Source: Bacteroidaceae bacterium (GTDB lineage: Bacteria; Bacteroidota; Bacteroidia; Bacteroidales; Bacteroidaceae). From it: a stretch of DNA of 64,000 nucleotides. How positions within the stretch are numbered: the stretch's first letter is position 1; each line of letters opens with the position of its first letter. Made by a program: the position numbers and the translations under genes. The stretch is taken from positions 1 through 64,000 of the forward strand of contig JAFRTL010000012.1 of NCBI GenBank assembly GCA_017427065.1, read 5' to 3'. This document shows positions 14,587 to 24,169 of the stretch, piece by piece. The notes below the pieces were generated by a model. It was not told where the DNA came from. It saw only the letters and a list, made by a program, of their open reading frames with translations, and did not search any database.

Positions 14587-16347
14587 ATGTATAGAACCAA
14601 TACTTGTGGAGAGCTTCGTCTCTCTGACGTGACTAAGAAAGTGACACTGGCCGGATGGGTGCAGCGTACGCGTAAGATGGGTGGTATGACCTTCGTGGAT
14701 CTGCGCGACCGCTATGGCATCACGCAGCTGGTGTTCAACGAGGAAGTGAATGCTGAGCTTTGTGCGGAAGCCAATAAGTTGGGACGTGAGTTTGTCATTC
14801 AGGTGAAGGGTACCGTAAATGAGCGTTTCAACAAGAACAAGAATCTGCCAACGGGCGACATCGAGATCATCGTGGATGAGCTGAAGGTGCTGAACGCTGC
14901 CCTCACCCCTCCGTTTACTATCGAGGACAATACCGATGGTGGCGACGATCTGCGTATGAAGTACCGCTACCTCGACCTTCGTCGTACGGCTGTGCGCAAG
15001 AATCTGGAACTGCGCCACAAGATGACCATGGAGGTGCGCAAGTACCTCGACAGTAAGGGTTTCTTGGAGGTGGAGACACCGATGCTCATCGGTTCTACTC
15101 CAGAGGGTGCACGCGACTTCGTGGTGCCTTCTCGCATGAATCCGGGACAGTTCTATGCCCTGCCACAGAGTCCGCAGACACTGAAGCAGTTGCTGATGGT
15201 GTCTGGTTTCGACCGCTACTTCCAAATCGTGAAGTGCTTCCGTGATGAGGACCTTCGTGCCGACCGCCAACCGGAGTTCACACAGATCGACTGTGAGATG
15301 TCGTTCGTGCAGCAAGAGGATATCATCGAGCTCTTCGAGGGCATGGCGAAGCATCTGTTCAAGGAAATCCGCGGTGTGGAGCTCACAGAGCCTTTCCTGC
15401 GCATGTCTTGGGCCGATGCCATGAAGTATTATGGCAGCGACAAGCCTGACCTGCGCTTCGACATGAAGTTCGTGGAACTGATGGATGTGCTGAAGGGTTA
15501 TGGCTTCGCAGTGTTCGACAATGCGGCTTACATCGGTGGTATCTGCGCCAAGGGTGCTGCCACTTATACTCGCAAGCAACTGGATGCACTCACTGAGTTT
15601 GTGAAGCGTCCGCAGATAGGTGCCAAGGGCATGGTTTACGCCCGTGTAGAGGCCGATGGCAACGTGAAATCAAGCGTGGATAAGTTCTATACCCAAGAGG
15701 TGCTGCAGCAGATGAAGGTAGCGTTCGGTGCTGAGCCGGGCGACTTGATCCTCATCCTCAGCGGCGATGATGTGATGAAGACACGCAAACAACTCTGCGA
15801 ACTCCGTTTGGAGGTAGCCAGTCAGTTGGGCTTGCGCGACAAGAATAAGTTCGCTCTACTGTGGGTGGTAGACTTCCCAATGTTCGAGTGGAGCGAGGAG
15901 GAAGGTCGACTGATGGCTATGCACCATCCGTTCACCCATCCGAAGGATGAGGACATCACCCTGCTGGATACTGATCCTGCTGCTGTGCGTGCCGATGCTT
16001 ACGACATGGTTTGCAATGGCGTGGAAGTTGGTGGTGGTTCCATCCGTATCCACGATCCGAAGTTGCAAGCCAAAATGTTCGAGATTCTGGGCTTCACCCC
16101 AGAGAAGGCCGAGGAGCAGTTTGGCTTCTTGATGAATGCCTTCAAGTATGGTGCACCTCCTCATGGCGGTCTGGCTTACGGACTCGACCGTTGGGTAAGC
16201 ATCTTCGCCGGTCTCGACAGCATCCGCGACTGCATCGCCTTCCCGAAGAACAACAGCGGACGTGACGTGATGCTCGATGCTCCTGCCCCATTGGAACAGA
16301 AGCAACTGGATGAATTGAACCTGGTAGTGGATATCAAAGAAGATTAA
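14587..16347 (+). CDS. aspS: Aspartyl-tRNA synthetase
   Basis: A class II aminoacyl-tRNA synthetase charging tRNA-Asp. It has 586 residues from the chosen ATG. The reading frame is open seven codons further up to a TTG at 14566, but that lies almost on the predicted transcript start. Domains: N-terminal OB-fold anticodon-binding domain ([26 protein letters not shown]), motif 1 region (FLEVETPML), motif 2 [18 protein letters not shown], bacterial GAD insert in the middle (about 280-420), and motif 3 [16 protein letters not shown]. The bacterial-type insert is present. Whether it is discriminating or non-discriminating cannot be told here. Confidence 0.98.
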   Translation: MYRTNTCGELRLSDVTKKVTLAGWVQRTRKMGGMTFVDLRDRYGITQLVFNEEVNAELCAEANKLGREFVIQVKGTVNERFNKNKNLPTGDIEIIVDELKVLNAALTPPFTIEDNTDGGDDLRMKYRYLDLRRTAVRKNLELRHKMTMEVRKYLDSKGFLEVETPMLIGSTPEGARDFVVPSRMNPGQFYALPQSPQTLKQLLMVSGFDRYFQIVKCFRDEDLRADRQPEFTQIDCEMSFVQQEDIIELFEGMAKHLFKEIRGVELTEPFLRMSWADAMKYYGSDKPDLRFDMKFVELMDVLKGYGFAVFDNAAYIGGICAKGAATYTRKQLDALTEFVKRPQIGAKGMVYARVEADGNVKSSVDKFYTQEVLQQMKVAFGAEPGDLILILSGDDVMKTRKQLCELRLEVASQLGLRDKNKFALLWVVDFPMFEWSEEEGRLMAMHHPFTHPKDEDITLLDTDPAAVRADAYDMVCNGVEVGGGSIRIHDPKLQAKMFEILGFTPEKAEEQFGFLMNAFKYGAPPHGGLAYGLDRWVSIFAGLDSIRDCIAFPKNNSGRDVMLDAPAPLEQKQLDELNLVVDIKED

Positions 16348-16424
16348 AAAAATTAAGAAAACTTCTTGTTGTTTTCACTGATAATTATTTTCTTTGCATT
16401 AGTAACTTTTAATTCTATTGCATT

Positions 16425-16613
16425 ATGTTAGGTACTATTATTTGGCTCATTGGTGTCATTCTTGCCATCAAGGCCGTTTTGGAAATTCTGAAGTGGAACA
16501 TCAACCCTATCGTGAAGATCTTAGTGGCTGTTCTGTTGCTGATCACCAGTTGGATTGGTCTGATCATTTACTACCTGTGGGGTAAGGACAATTTGGAAAA
16601 ATTGTTGAAGTAA
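16425..16613 (+). CDS. Small inner-membrane protein, PLDc_N-like
   Basis: A 62-residue protein with two hydrophobic segments, GTIIWLIGVILAIKAVLEIL and VKILVAVLLLITSWIGLIIYYLW. They are joined by KWNINPI and followed by a short Lys-rich tail (GKDNLEKLLK). The pattern of two helices ending in IGLIIYYLWG resembles the cardiolipin-synthase N-terminal (PLDc_N) membrane module. Standalone copies of this module are common and of unknown function. It sits between aspS and a pair of terminator hairpins. Confidence 0.75.
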   Translation: MLGTIIWLIGVILAIKAVLEILKWNINPIVKILVAVLLLITSWIGLIIYYLWGKDNLEKLLK

Positions 16614-16637
16614 GTTTTCCAATTTTACTAACAAAAT

Positions 16638-16670
16638 AAAGGTAGAGGCTTTCGCCACTACCTTTTTTAT
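16638..16670 (+). terminator. Rho-independent terminator after the PLDc_N-like gene
   Basis: Stem AAAGGTAG/CTACCTTT, with inner GGC/GCC, followed by TTTTTATTTT. Confidence 0.85.
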
Positions 16671-16682
16671 TTTCTCTCCAAG

Positions 16683-16710
16683 TGTCCCCTCCATAGCGGG
16701 GACATTTTTA
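16683..16710 (+). terminator. Second terminator-like hairpin
   Basis: Stem TGTCCCC/GGGGACA with a 9-base loop, then TTTTTAA. It is probably a back-up stop before the convergent SGNH hydrolase gene. Confidence 0.65.
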
Positions 16711-16717
16711 ACATTCA

Positions 16718-16741
16718 GCGTTGCAGCGTTGCGCGTTGCAA
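16718..16741. repeat. 24-bp palindromic repeat, copy 3
   Basis: The same 24 bases as at 7739 and 11639. It lies 6 bases from the stop codon of the minus-strand SGNH hydrolase. Confidence 0.85.
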
Positions 16742-16747
16742 GCAAAA

Positions 16748-17446
16748 TTACTTTGCCAACTTCTTGATGGCTTTCACGATCATAGGCTCCATGATGGCGT
16801 AGCCCTCCAACGTAGGATGCACACCGTCCTTTGAGAGCGACTCTGGCAGTCCGTTGGTATTATCCTTCATGGCAGCATGGAAATCCACGTATGGAATCTT
16901 ATGCGCTTTCGCGTAGGCTTCCAGCTTCTTGTTCAGCTCGATGATGATCTGCGAAGGATCGCCTAGCTCTGGACGCCAGCCGTACTTATTGGCAGGAAGC
17001 ACAGAGCAGATGATCACCTTGATCTTGTGGGCCTTGGCAAGCTCGCACATCGAATAAACATTCTGCGCAATATTCTCTACATCGATGTATTGCTGATTAC
17101 GGGCGATATCGTTAGTACCAGCCAAGATCGTCACCACTTTAGGATTCAGGGCTATCACATCGGCTTGGAAACGCGCCAGCATCTGGGCCGTCACCTGACC
17201 AGAGATGCCACGTCCCACGTAGTTGTTCTGCGTGAAAAACTCCGCGTGCATACGTGCCCAATTGTCGGTGATGGAGTTGCCCATAAACACGGCAGTTGGT
17301 CGGGTGGTTACTTGTGCATTCGCTGGTGCGTAGCGTTCATAGTTGGCCCATGTTCTCTTGTCATTGTTGTTGTTTTGCTGGGCAGATAGGTTCAGGCTCA
17401 GCAACATTGCTCCTGCAAAGAGCGCTGTTCTAAAAATCTTTTTCAT
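16748..17446 (-). CDS. Exported SGNH/GDSL-family hydrolase
   Basis: A 232-residue secreted esterase-like protein with a signal peptide (FAGAMLLSLNLSAQ, cleavage likely after SAQ). The SGNH blocks are seen in order: block I VFMGNSITDNW (Ser nucleophile), block II Gly in NYVGRGISGQ, block III TILAGTNDIAR (Asn), and block V SKDGVHPTLEGY (Asp and His). These suit a periplasmic carbohydrate esterase or lysophospholipase-type hydrolase removing acyl groups. The substrate is not deducible. The family-1 element E6 lies in sense orientation 28 bases upstream of its start. Confidence 0.9.
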   Translation of the reverse strand: MKKIFRTALFAGAMLLSLNLSAQQNNNNDKRTWANYERYAPANAQVTTRPTAVFMGNSITDNWARMHAEFFTQNNYVGRGISGQVTAQMLARFQADVIALNPKVVTILAGTNDIARNQQYIDVENIAQNVYSMCELAKAHKIKVIICSVLPANKYGWRPELGDPSQIIIELNKKLEAYAKAHKIPYVDFHAAMKDNTNGLPESLSKDGVHPTLEGYAIMEPMIVKAIKKLAK

Positions 17447-17474
17447 AATATATAGTTTTAATAAAAAATCATCT

Positions 17475-17660
17475 ATTCATTTCTTTTGCTCGTGCAAAAG
17501 AAACGGAATCAAAGAAAACACGCCGACTGCATTTTTTCCACTAAAAATCACTCACGTTTTCCTAAAGCGCGAAAACTCGCAAGCTCCGCTTGCTCAAACA
17601 GCCCGCGCTTTTTAACGGAAAACTTTCCCGATTTTCTTAACGCTCCAAAAATGAGGTCGG
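17475..17660 (-). repeat. Family-1 structured intergenic element (copy E6, core type C)
   Basis: Minus strand: CCGAC/GTCGG; AAAATC/GATTTT; GTTTTCC/GGAAAAC; AAAGCGCG/CGCGCTTT; apical GAGCAAGC-GGA-GCTTGC. The accessory hairpin TTTCTTTTGC-ACGA-GCAAAAGAAA (minus-strand reading) precedes the SGNH hydrolase start by 28 bases. Confidence 0.85.
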
Positions 17661-17770
17661 ACCAGGCTACGCACAGCACGGAGTTTATAGTCATCTCCCT
17701 CTCTCAGTCTTCCCCATGGGGGGTAGATAAAGAGGGGTAGCAACGAGCAAAGCAATGTTGTGTCAAATCT

Positions 17771-17952
17771 CCGACCTCACTGGAGCAGCGTAAAGAGATT
17801 GCGAGTTTTTCACGTTTAAAGCGCCGCACCAATAAGAGCCCCGAAGGGGGTCGTCTTGCGGCGCTTAGTGAAAAGCGAAGCAATCTTAGCTGCGCAAGTG
17901 CAGTCGGCGTGTTTCTTTGATTCGTTTCTTTTGCACGAGCAAAGAAATGAAT
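17771..17952 (+). repeat. Family-1 structured intergenic element (copy E7, core type B)
   Basis: Its core AGCGCCGCA/TGCGGCGCT differs from E2 (AGCGCTGCA/TGCAGCGCT) by one compensated base pair. Other stems are AGATTGC/GCAATCT and TTTTTCAC/GTGAAAA. The accessory hairpin has one unpaired base (TTTTGC vs GCAAAG). The tail ends 7 bases from the helicase stop codon. Confidence 0.85.
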
Positions 17953-17959
17953 AAGAAAA

Positions 17960-20900
17960 CTAATCCTTCACATAAATAACACCATTGATCTCTTTCAACT
18001 TCCCTTCCTTCAAGAGACCTGAGATGGCAGCATCCGTCATCGTCTCTATGTTGGTCCCCATGCGGAAGCCCAGTTGCTTTGCCATCATGCGCTTCAGGTC
18101 GTCACGACTCAATGACACCTGCTGCCCCACGATGTAGAGCGCCAGGTTGCTCCACTCCACTTCGGGAATGTCCTGCGCATCGCGCTCCGACTCCACTCTG
18201 TAGAAGTGATAGCCGTCCATGGCACTCTTGTCTGCCCAGAAGGTGTAGTTCTTTCCATTGCTGCGCGGATCCTTATAGCAAGGCAGCAGACACTGATCCA
18301 CCAATTCCTGCAGGCGCGGAGTGACGCGTGGCAGCACCCATGCCTGTGCGATGCGCTTATAGATATAGGTGTTGGTGATGGGTTGCTCTGCCTTGACCAA
18401 CTGCTGCACTTGCGTCTTCACACGGTCGGCATGCTGAAGCACCTTTTCAATGCCAGGCACGCCACGGTACTTAGTGATAGTCAGCTGCTCATATTTCTTC
18501 TCTCGGTCGTTCACGGCTACCACGGGCTTTTCTGCCGCGAGGTTGAACTTCATCACTGGAGCTGCCGGTTCCTCTTTCTTTTCGGCAGGCTTAGGGTTTC
18601 TGATTTCCTCCACACGCTGCACGATGCGGTCGATGACCTTGGTGCGGTTCTCGAACCAATCCACCGCCCATACGCGCATCACCTCCCAGCCCAGCATGTT
18701 CATCACGTTAGGCTGACAGATCTCACGGTCGCGCGTGGTAGGTGTGTCGTAGTAGTTCTTGCCGTCGCAGAGGATGCCCATCACATACTCATCGTCCTTG
18801 TCGGGGTTCAGCACGGCAATATCTACCTTGAAGTTGCTCTTACCCACCATGGTGTCCACCTTCAGTCCGCGCTCTTCCAGCGCAGCAGCTATCTCGCCGA
18901 TGAGGATGCTCTCCCGCTGCTCCACCTTCTTGATGGCAGGTATGGCGCTCATGCCACGCTCTGCAAACTCGAGGAATTTCTTCAATCCGATCACACCCTT
19001 CGCCTGACTGCGACGGAGGTCTATCTGCTCTGCCTTCAAGGTGGAGAAGATGATCATCTCGTAGCGTGAACGCGATACAGCCACATTCAGTCGGCGCTCG
19101 CCGCCCTCGTTGTTCAGCGGTCCGAAGTTCATCGACACATGACCGTACTTGTCGGGGCCATAGCCCACGGAGAAGAGGATCACGTCACGCTCATCACCCT
19201 GCACGTTCTCCAGGTTCTTGATGAAGATAGGCTCCTCGCCGCCATAGGCCTTCGCCTCCAGATCGGGATACTTCGCCAGTTCATCGGTCAGCACATCTTC
19301 TATCAGGTTCTGCTGTACCTTACTGAACGAAACGATACCTATGCTGTATTTGCTCAGTTCCTCATCTTTCAGTCGGCGGATCACCTCTTCCACGATGGCC
19401 TTCGCCTCGGCAGCATTGCTGCGCGTGTGGCCCTTGTCGTAGGTACCTTCCACCTGTACGAGGCGCACCTTCGAGAGGCGGTCGTCCACCGATGGGAAGG
19501 TGTAGAGTTTGCCGTCGTAGTATTGCACATTGCTGAAGGCTATCAGGCTCTCATGCTTGCTGCGGTAGTGCCACGTGAGGTAGCGCGACGGGATGGAGAG
19601 CGTGATGCAATCGTCGAGGATGCTGTCCATATCATCGAGTTCTGCCTCGTCCTCATCCACCATGGAGGTCTCGAAGAAGCTCGTCGGCGGCATCTGCATC
19701 GGGTCGCCCACCACTACCAGTGCCTTGCCACGTGCGATGGCACCAACGGCCTCGCTGGTTGGCATCTGCGATGCTTCGTCGAAGATCACCAAGTCGAACT
19801 TAGGCGCATTCAAGTCGATGAACTGTGCCACACTGATAGGACTCATCAGCATGCAAGGACAGAGCCTTGGCAACAAGGTTGGTATCTGGTCCATGATCTT
19901 GCGGATGCTCATGCCGCGTCCGCCATTGGCGATGTTGCGCTTCAGGATACCCATCTCCGAACTGTTGGCAGCTTCCATGGTCGGTGAAGGGATGTTGGCC
20001 ACCAAGCGGTAGTAAAGTTCCTTCTTGGTCAGCTCTTGGAAGTTGCTGGTCTCTTGGCGGTACTTCTTTATCAGGTCCTCCATCAGCAGACCGTTGAACA
20101 TACGCAGGTCGTCGTCGGCATCCACCAGTTTCAACGACAGTTGGTGATACACACCACGCTTCAAGGCGTTGGCAGCCTCTGCCCCAGTTTTGTGTCCATC
20201 CACGATATAAGCCGTCACACCCTGCAAGTGCTCTGCTTCCAGTTCGTGCTTCTTGAGGGTCCACTGACACCATTCGCGAGCTTGACCGAAGTGCGCCAGC
20301 CATTGCTCCACATGGGTGCTCAGGTAGTCCACCACATTGCCCTCTGGCAGTGGGATCACAGCCACCTCATCGAGTTGTTTCTGCACGTCTTGCAAGTGAT
20401 GATAGGCGTTCCTCATCTCGTTGGCTTTCTGACTCTTAGGATCGTTTATTAGCGCATGACTTTCACCGATGAGTTTTGCCAAAGCAGCCTTCTTTTCCAA
20501 CACATTTTCCATGCTCCCTATAAGCGCATTCATGCCGTCCCACGTGGCTGTAGGAGCCACTTGCTTGATGCGGCTCATGAAACTGCGCTTAGCGAAGAAG
20601 CGTGGCAGGAACCACTTCTGAGCTATCTGCTGCATCTCCTCACGCAGCAGCGCTGGCTTCTCTTTCAGCACGTCGTCCTTGGTCTTGGAGAGAAGCGTGT
20701 CGCGGGCGTCATTGTAGGCATCCAAGGCAGCACAAGTCTCCAAGGCATGCAGATAGTCTTTACGCTGATCACCATCGGCCGACTGGCTCATAAAGCCGTT
20801 CACGGCCTCGGCGTATGGTTTCAGCAGACTTTCCACTTTGTCCAGACTCTCCTTGCGCGCATCCTTCGGCTCCAAGCCACAGAGCGGATGGTCGGCTGGA

Positions 20901-23446
20901 TGGCCTGTGATTTGGAACACCGTATCGAGGGTTTCTATAGCTGCGCCCCATGCCTCAAGCTTATCAGGATTGACAAGCTCCAGTGGCGGCAGCGTTCGAT
21001 AGAGTTCCCCACCCTTCAGTGCCACATAGCCAGAGATGCAGTCGTAGAGTGAGAAGCCGTTCTCATGCTTCCGATGCAGCGCCTCCATATTGGCGATGAG
21101 TTTCTTACGATGCTCGAAGAGGGCTGCAGAGGTCTTCTCGTAGTCCTCGCTGCGGGCGATGTGTATGGCATTCAGCGCCTTCTCCATCTGAGAGAGGAAG
21201 TGGCTCTTCGTCACCTTATTGCTATGCAGTTCCAAGCAGAAAGGCTCCAGTCCCACCTTGGTCAGACGTTTCTCCACCACGCTCAGCGCCGCCATCTTCT
21301 CGGCCACGAAGAGCACGCGCTTGCCTTGATAGAGGGCGTTGGCTATCATGTTGGTGATGGTCTGGCTCTTGCCCGTTCCAGGAGGGCCGTGCAGGATGAA
21401 GCTCTTGCCTTCGCCGCTCATGATCACCGCTTCCATCTGGCTGGAGTCCACATCCATCGGAATGGCGTAAGCCTTCGGCTCCACCTCCTTGTCCATCTGG
21501 CGGGCATCCACTGGCTCCGTCTGATCCTGCCACTTCAGCTTCTGCTCCATCAGCGTGGCTATCACTTGGTTCTCTTTCAGTTTCTCAGCCCCCGAATGGA
21601 TGTCGTTCCACATCACGAACTTGCTGAAGGAGAAGAGTCCCAGCAGGGCTTCCTCCAGCACGTTCCAGCGCTTCTGTCCGGCGATGGCCTGCCTTACCCC
21701 TGCGAAGATGCGCTTCACATCCACCCCATGGTCGTCGGTAGGCAGTGGGTTCATCACACCCAGGTTGATGCGGAACTCCTGCTTCAGCATCTCCACCAGG
21801 GTGGTATTCAGTATGATGTCTTCCTCACGGCTGCGGATCACATAGCCCGTGGCTCCTCCCTTGCGAATGATGTCCACAGGCAACAGCAGTATGGGTGAGT
21901 AGCGTGGCTGTATGCTCTTGTCGTTCTCATACCAGCGCAGCATGCCCAGCGCCATGAAGAGGCTGTTGGCACCGTTCTCTTCCATGGAGGTGCGTGCCGT
22001 GCGGTAGATGAATTTCAGTGCCGATTTCAGTTCTGCTTCACTGAGGTAAGACACCAGCGTGTCTTTCAGCTGATGCGTCACCACCAGGTCTCTGAGGTTC
22101 GTGGCCTGCAGGGGTGAGTCGTACATGCCTCCCTGTGGTTTCAGACCCTCCACGGGGCAAGGCAGCACATGGTAGCTCTCACCGTCTTGCAGCAGGTCTT
22201 CCAGTCGGTCTATCTCGAAGGAGATGAATGGGATGACGCGCTTGCCGAGTTTGGTGTTCAGCAGGTTGTTCCTCAGTGAGAAGTCCAGCAACTTACGCTC
22301 CCAGATGGTCTGCTTGGTCACGGGCTGCTTGTCGTCCTCGAACTTCAGGGCGAAGTGGTCCAGCTGCTTCACCTCCTCGGTGGCCTGCTCATGCTCCAAG
22401 CCCTCCAGCACCCACTTGCCGTCTTTCTCCACGCGCTGTGGCAGCGGACGGATGCCACTGAGGCGGCAGCGATGCACGTCGATGAAGCATTCGAACTGCT
22501 CCTCACGCTTCAAGGCACTTTCTCCTTGGTGCACGGCCTCCTCGAAGCTCACGGCACTGCTCTGTGCCACGGCCGTAGTCTCCAGCACCACGATGTTGTT
22601 CAGTCCGTCGGCACAGTTGCGCAGCAAGAAGCTGGGGTCATCGCCCACGCACTGCGCGTAGATGTCCTCCGTGAGCCAAGCGCCCACGAAGATGTGCCCC
22701 TTCTGCAGCACCAGCAGTGGGAAGATGCCCATGTTCTCCAGTGCCGAGGCAAAGAGCAGCGTCAGGTCAAGGCACGTGCCCAATTTCTCGCTCAGCACGC
22801 GTTCTGGCAGTCGCACGCGCTGTCCTGTCTCCTCGAAGCTGGCAGGCACGGCGCTATAGACAATGCCTTCGGCACGCAGGGCCTCATACACGGCTGCCAC
22901 CATCTGGCGCACACGGTTGCGGTCTTGCGTCTGGTACTCGTCGAGGGCCGATGAGCCAGTCCACTTCTCCAGCAACTTAGACGCAGCGACGCTCACACGT
23001 GACAGTGCGGGATGGTTTGGCGTGACGAACGATGCCAGCAGCTCGGGCATCACGGAGGTGCCGCTCCACTGATCATAGGCCATGAGGGTCAGCGGATGCG
23101 TCTCTGTGTGCACCACCCTGCCCTCCATTTCCACGGTGAGGGTGAAGTGGGTCTGCACCGCCTCGGTCATCTCCATGAGGCGTGTCATGTCGGGCTTCAG
23201 CTCCAGCGTTTCCAGTGTGATGCGGTTGCCCATGAGCACCTGATCCACCACCGCTGCCGAAGTCTGCAACCCCTCACCGCTGAGGGTCACCTGCACAGGT
23301 CCCCAGTCGCGCTCATCGTCGTTCTCCAACTGCAGGCGCGTGATGGTTTTCACCCCGTTCATCAGCATGGCACTGTTCACACCTGGCAAGTAATCCAGTA
23401 TAAGTTGTCCCTGCCAATTCTTGGTATTTATTGTTTCTTGTTCCAT
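17960..23446 (-). CDS. Giant DUF4011-type SF1 helicase with C-terminal nuclease and DUF3320 domains
   Basis: A 1828-residue cytosolic ATPase. The N-terminal part (about 1-330) contains a beta-rich and transglutaminase-like region (EKLGTCLDLTLLFASALENM). The DUF4011 region begins near KQTIWERKLLDFSLRNNLLN. SF1 helicase motifs follow: Walker A LHGPPGTGKSQTITNMIANA (about residue 687), Walker B FDEASQMPTSEAVG with VVGDPMQMPP (about 1225), and motifs IV-VI including VQGDERDVILFSVGYGPD and LNVAVSRSRYEMIIFS. A Vsr/MTES_1575-like PD-(D/E)XK fold comes next (VDIAVL...GILCDGKNYYDTPTTRDREI, about 1565). A DUF3320-like C-terminus follows (YKRIAQAWVLPRVTPRL). The order matches antiphage helicase-nucleases described as DUF4011-helicase-Vsr (Hhe). 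A defence role is inferred. It lies 31 bases after the DUF4923 gene, probably in its operon. Confidence 0.85.
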   Translation of the reverse strand: MEQETINTKNWQGQLILDYLPGVNSAMLMNGVKTITRLQLENDDERDWGPVQVTLSGEGLQTSAAVVDQVLMGNRITLETLELKPDMTRLMEMTEAVQTHFTLTVEMEGRVVHTETHPLTLMAYDQWSGTSVMPELLASFVTPNHPALSRVSVAASKLLEKWTGSSALDEYQTQDRNRVRQMVAAVYEALRAEGIVYSAVPASFEETGQRVRLPERVLSEKLGTCLDLTLLFASALENMGIFPLLVLQKGHIFVGAWLTEDIYAQCVGDDPSFLLRNCADGLNNIVVLETTAVAQSSAVSFEEAVHQGESALKREEQFECFIDVHRCRLSGIRPLPQRVEKDGKWVLEGLEHEQATEEVKQLDHFALKFEDDKQPVTKQTIWERKLLDFSLRNNLLNTKLGKRVIPFISFEIDRLEDLLQDGESYHVLPCPVEGLKPQGGMYDSPLQATNLRDLVVTHQLKDTLVSYLSEAELKSALKFIYRTARTSMEENGANSLFMALGMLRWYENDKSIQPRYSPILLLPVDIIRKGGATGYVIRSREEDIILNTTLVEMLKQEFRINLGVMNPLPTDDHGVDVKRIFAGVRQAIAGQKRWNVLEEALLGLFSFSKFVMWNDIHSGAEKLKENQVIATLMEQKLKWQDQTEPVDARQMDKEVEPKAYAIPMDVDSSQMEAVIMSGEGKSFILHGPPGTGKSQTITNMIANALYQGKRVLFVAEKMAALSVVEKRLTKVGLEPFCLELHSNKVTKSHFLSQMEKALNAIHIARSEDYEKTSAALFEHRKKLIANMEALHRKHENGFSLYDCISGYVALKGGELYRTLPPLELVNPDKLEAWGAAIETLDTVFQITGHPADHPLCGLEPKDARKESLDKVESLLKPYAEAVNGFMSQSADGDQRKDYLHALETCAALDAYNDARDTLLSKTKDDVLKEKPALLREEMQQIAQKWFLPRFFAKRSFMSRIKQVAPTATWDGMNALIGSMENVLEKKAALAKLIGESHALINDPKSQKANEMRNAYHHLQDVQKQLDEVAVIPLPEGNVVDYLSTHVEQWLAHFGQAREWCQWTLKKHELEAEHLQGVTAYIVDGHKTGAEAANALKRGVYHQLSLKLVDADDDLRMFNGLLMEDLIKKYRQETSNFQELTKKELYYRLVANIPSPTMEAANSSEMGILKRNIANGGRGMSIRKIMDQIPTLLPRLCPCMLMSPISVAQFIDLNAPKFDLVIFDEASQMPTSEAVGAIARGKALVVVGDPMQMPPTSFFETSMVDEDEAELDDMDSILDDCITLSIPSRYLTWHYRSKHESLIAFSNVQYYDGKLYTFPSVDDRLSKVRLVQVEGTYDKGHTRSNAAEAKAIVEEVIRRLKDEELSKYSIGIVSFSKVQQNLIEDVLTDELAKYPDLEAKAYGGEEPIFIKNLENVQGDERDVILFSVGYGPDKYGHVSMNFGPLNNEGGERRLNVAVSRSRYEMIIFSTLKAEQIDLRRSQAKGVIGLKKFLEFAERGMSAIPAIKKVEQRESILIGEIAAALEERGLKVDTMVGKSNFKVDIAVLNPDKDDEYVMGILCDGKNYYDTPTTRDREICQPNVMNMLGWEVMRVWAVDWFENRTKVIDRIVQRVEEIRNPKPAEKKEEPAAPVMKFNLAAEKPVVAVNDREKKYEQLTITKYRGVPGIEKVLQHADRVKTQVQQLVKAEQPITNTYIYKRIAQAWVLPRVTPRLQELVDQCLLPCYKDPRSNGKNYTFWADKSAMDGYHFYRVESERDAQDIPEVEWSNLALYIVGQQVSLSRDDLKRMMAKQLGFRMGTNIETMTDAAISGLLKEGKLKEINGVIYVKD

Positions 23447-23477
23447 AATGGTGCTTATTTGTGGAAAGTGTCTGGCA

Positions 23478-24131
23478 CTACTTCGTCATCTCGAAGCCGA
23501 GGCGCACACCATCGAAGTTCTTACTAAGCTCGCCGATGGCTTGGAGTGACTGGTTGCCACTTAGCTGTCCGATGGTCTGCAAGAGTTGCATGAGGCGCTG
23601 GCTCTCAACAAGGATACCAATGGTGTTTCCACTGCGCTCCACATAGCATGGAAGGGTGAGCAGCAGACTCTGAAGCGTGAGGCGCCCATCGGCTGGGTCA
23701 AAGGTGTATTGACCGCTGAAACTCTTACCATCAATCTTGGCACTGAAGGTTTTGTCCTCCTTGAAAGTGAACTGCGTGTTACTACTCTTGATACCCACTT
23801 TAGAGTAGTACTCCTGCAACTGATTCTTCACGCGTTGAGCAGCCACTGCTCCACCGGCCTTTGCCAAAGCATTGTCGCTTGTAAAGGCACATCCTGGCTG
23901 GCTATATTTCCAAGTACCATAGAGGTCGGCCTCTGTAAGTTTATTGAGTCCCAACACATTACCAAGGATGCTCTCCAAGATAGAAACTGCATCGCCTGTG
24001 TTGATGCCTGTTTGTGGATTACCACCATTACTGGTCTGACCATTAGTACCTGTGGCCATAGTACCACAACTGGCAAATGTTATAGCTATGAAAGCCATTG
24101 CTAAAATCAAAGTCTTTTTCATAATGCTCAT
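23478..24131 (-). CDS. DUF4923-like lipocalin-fold lipoprotein
   Basis: A 217-residue exported lipoprotein. The start is probably the second Met (position 24122, MKKTLILAMAFIAITFASCG), leaving 214 residues. After an Asn/Gly/Thr-rich linker, the domain LTEADLYGTWKYSQPGCAF...FTFKEDKTFSAKIDGKSFSGQYTFD...SLLLTLPCYVERSG looks like a small beta-barrel with the 'GTWxY' lipocalin-like opening typical of Bacteroidales DUF4923. Two Cys residues (PGCAF and LPCYV) may form a disulfide. Function is unknown. It sits between a protease-like gene (38-47 bases upstream) and the large helicase, all on the same strand. Confidence 0.8.
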   Translation of the reverse strand: MSIMKKTLILAMAFIAITFASCGTMATGTNGQTSNGGNPQTGINTGDAVSILESILGNVLGLNKLTEADLYGTWKYSQPGCAFTSDNALAKAGGAVAAQRVKNQLQEYYSKVGIKSSNTQFTFKEDKTFSAKIDGKSFSGQYTFDPADGRLTLQSLLLTLPCYVERSGNTIGILVESQRLMQLLQTIGQLSGNQSLQAIGELSKNFDGVRLGFEMTK

Positions 24132-24169
24132 ATTATTATTTTTAGTTTATAATTTTCAAATCACTATTC

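Larger units (their letters stand above)
17447..17959. other. 513-base spacer filled with two inverted family-1 elements
   Basis: It contains a minus-oriented element (17475-17660), a centre with CCCCATGGGG (a 10-bp palindrome near 17714), and a plus-oriented element (17771-17952). No gene can be supported. Confidence 0.8.
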
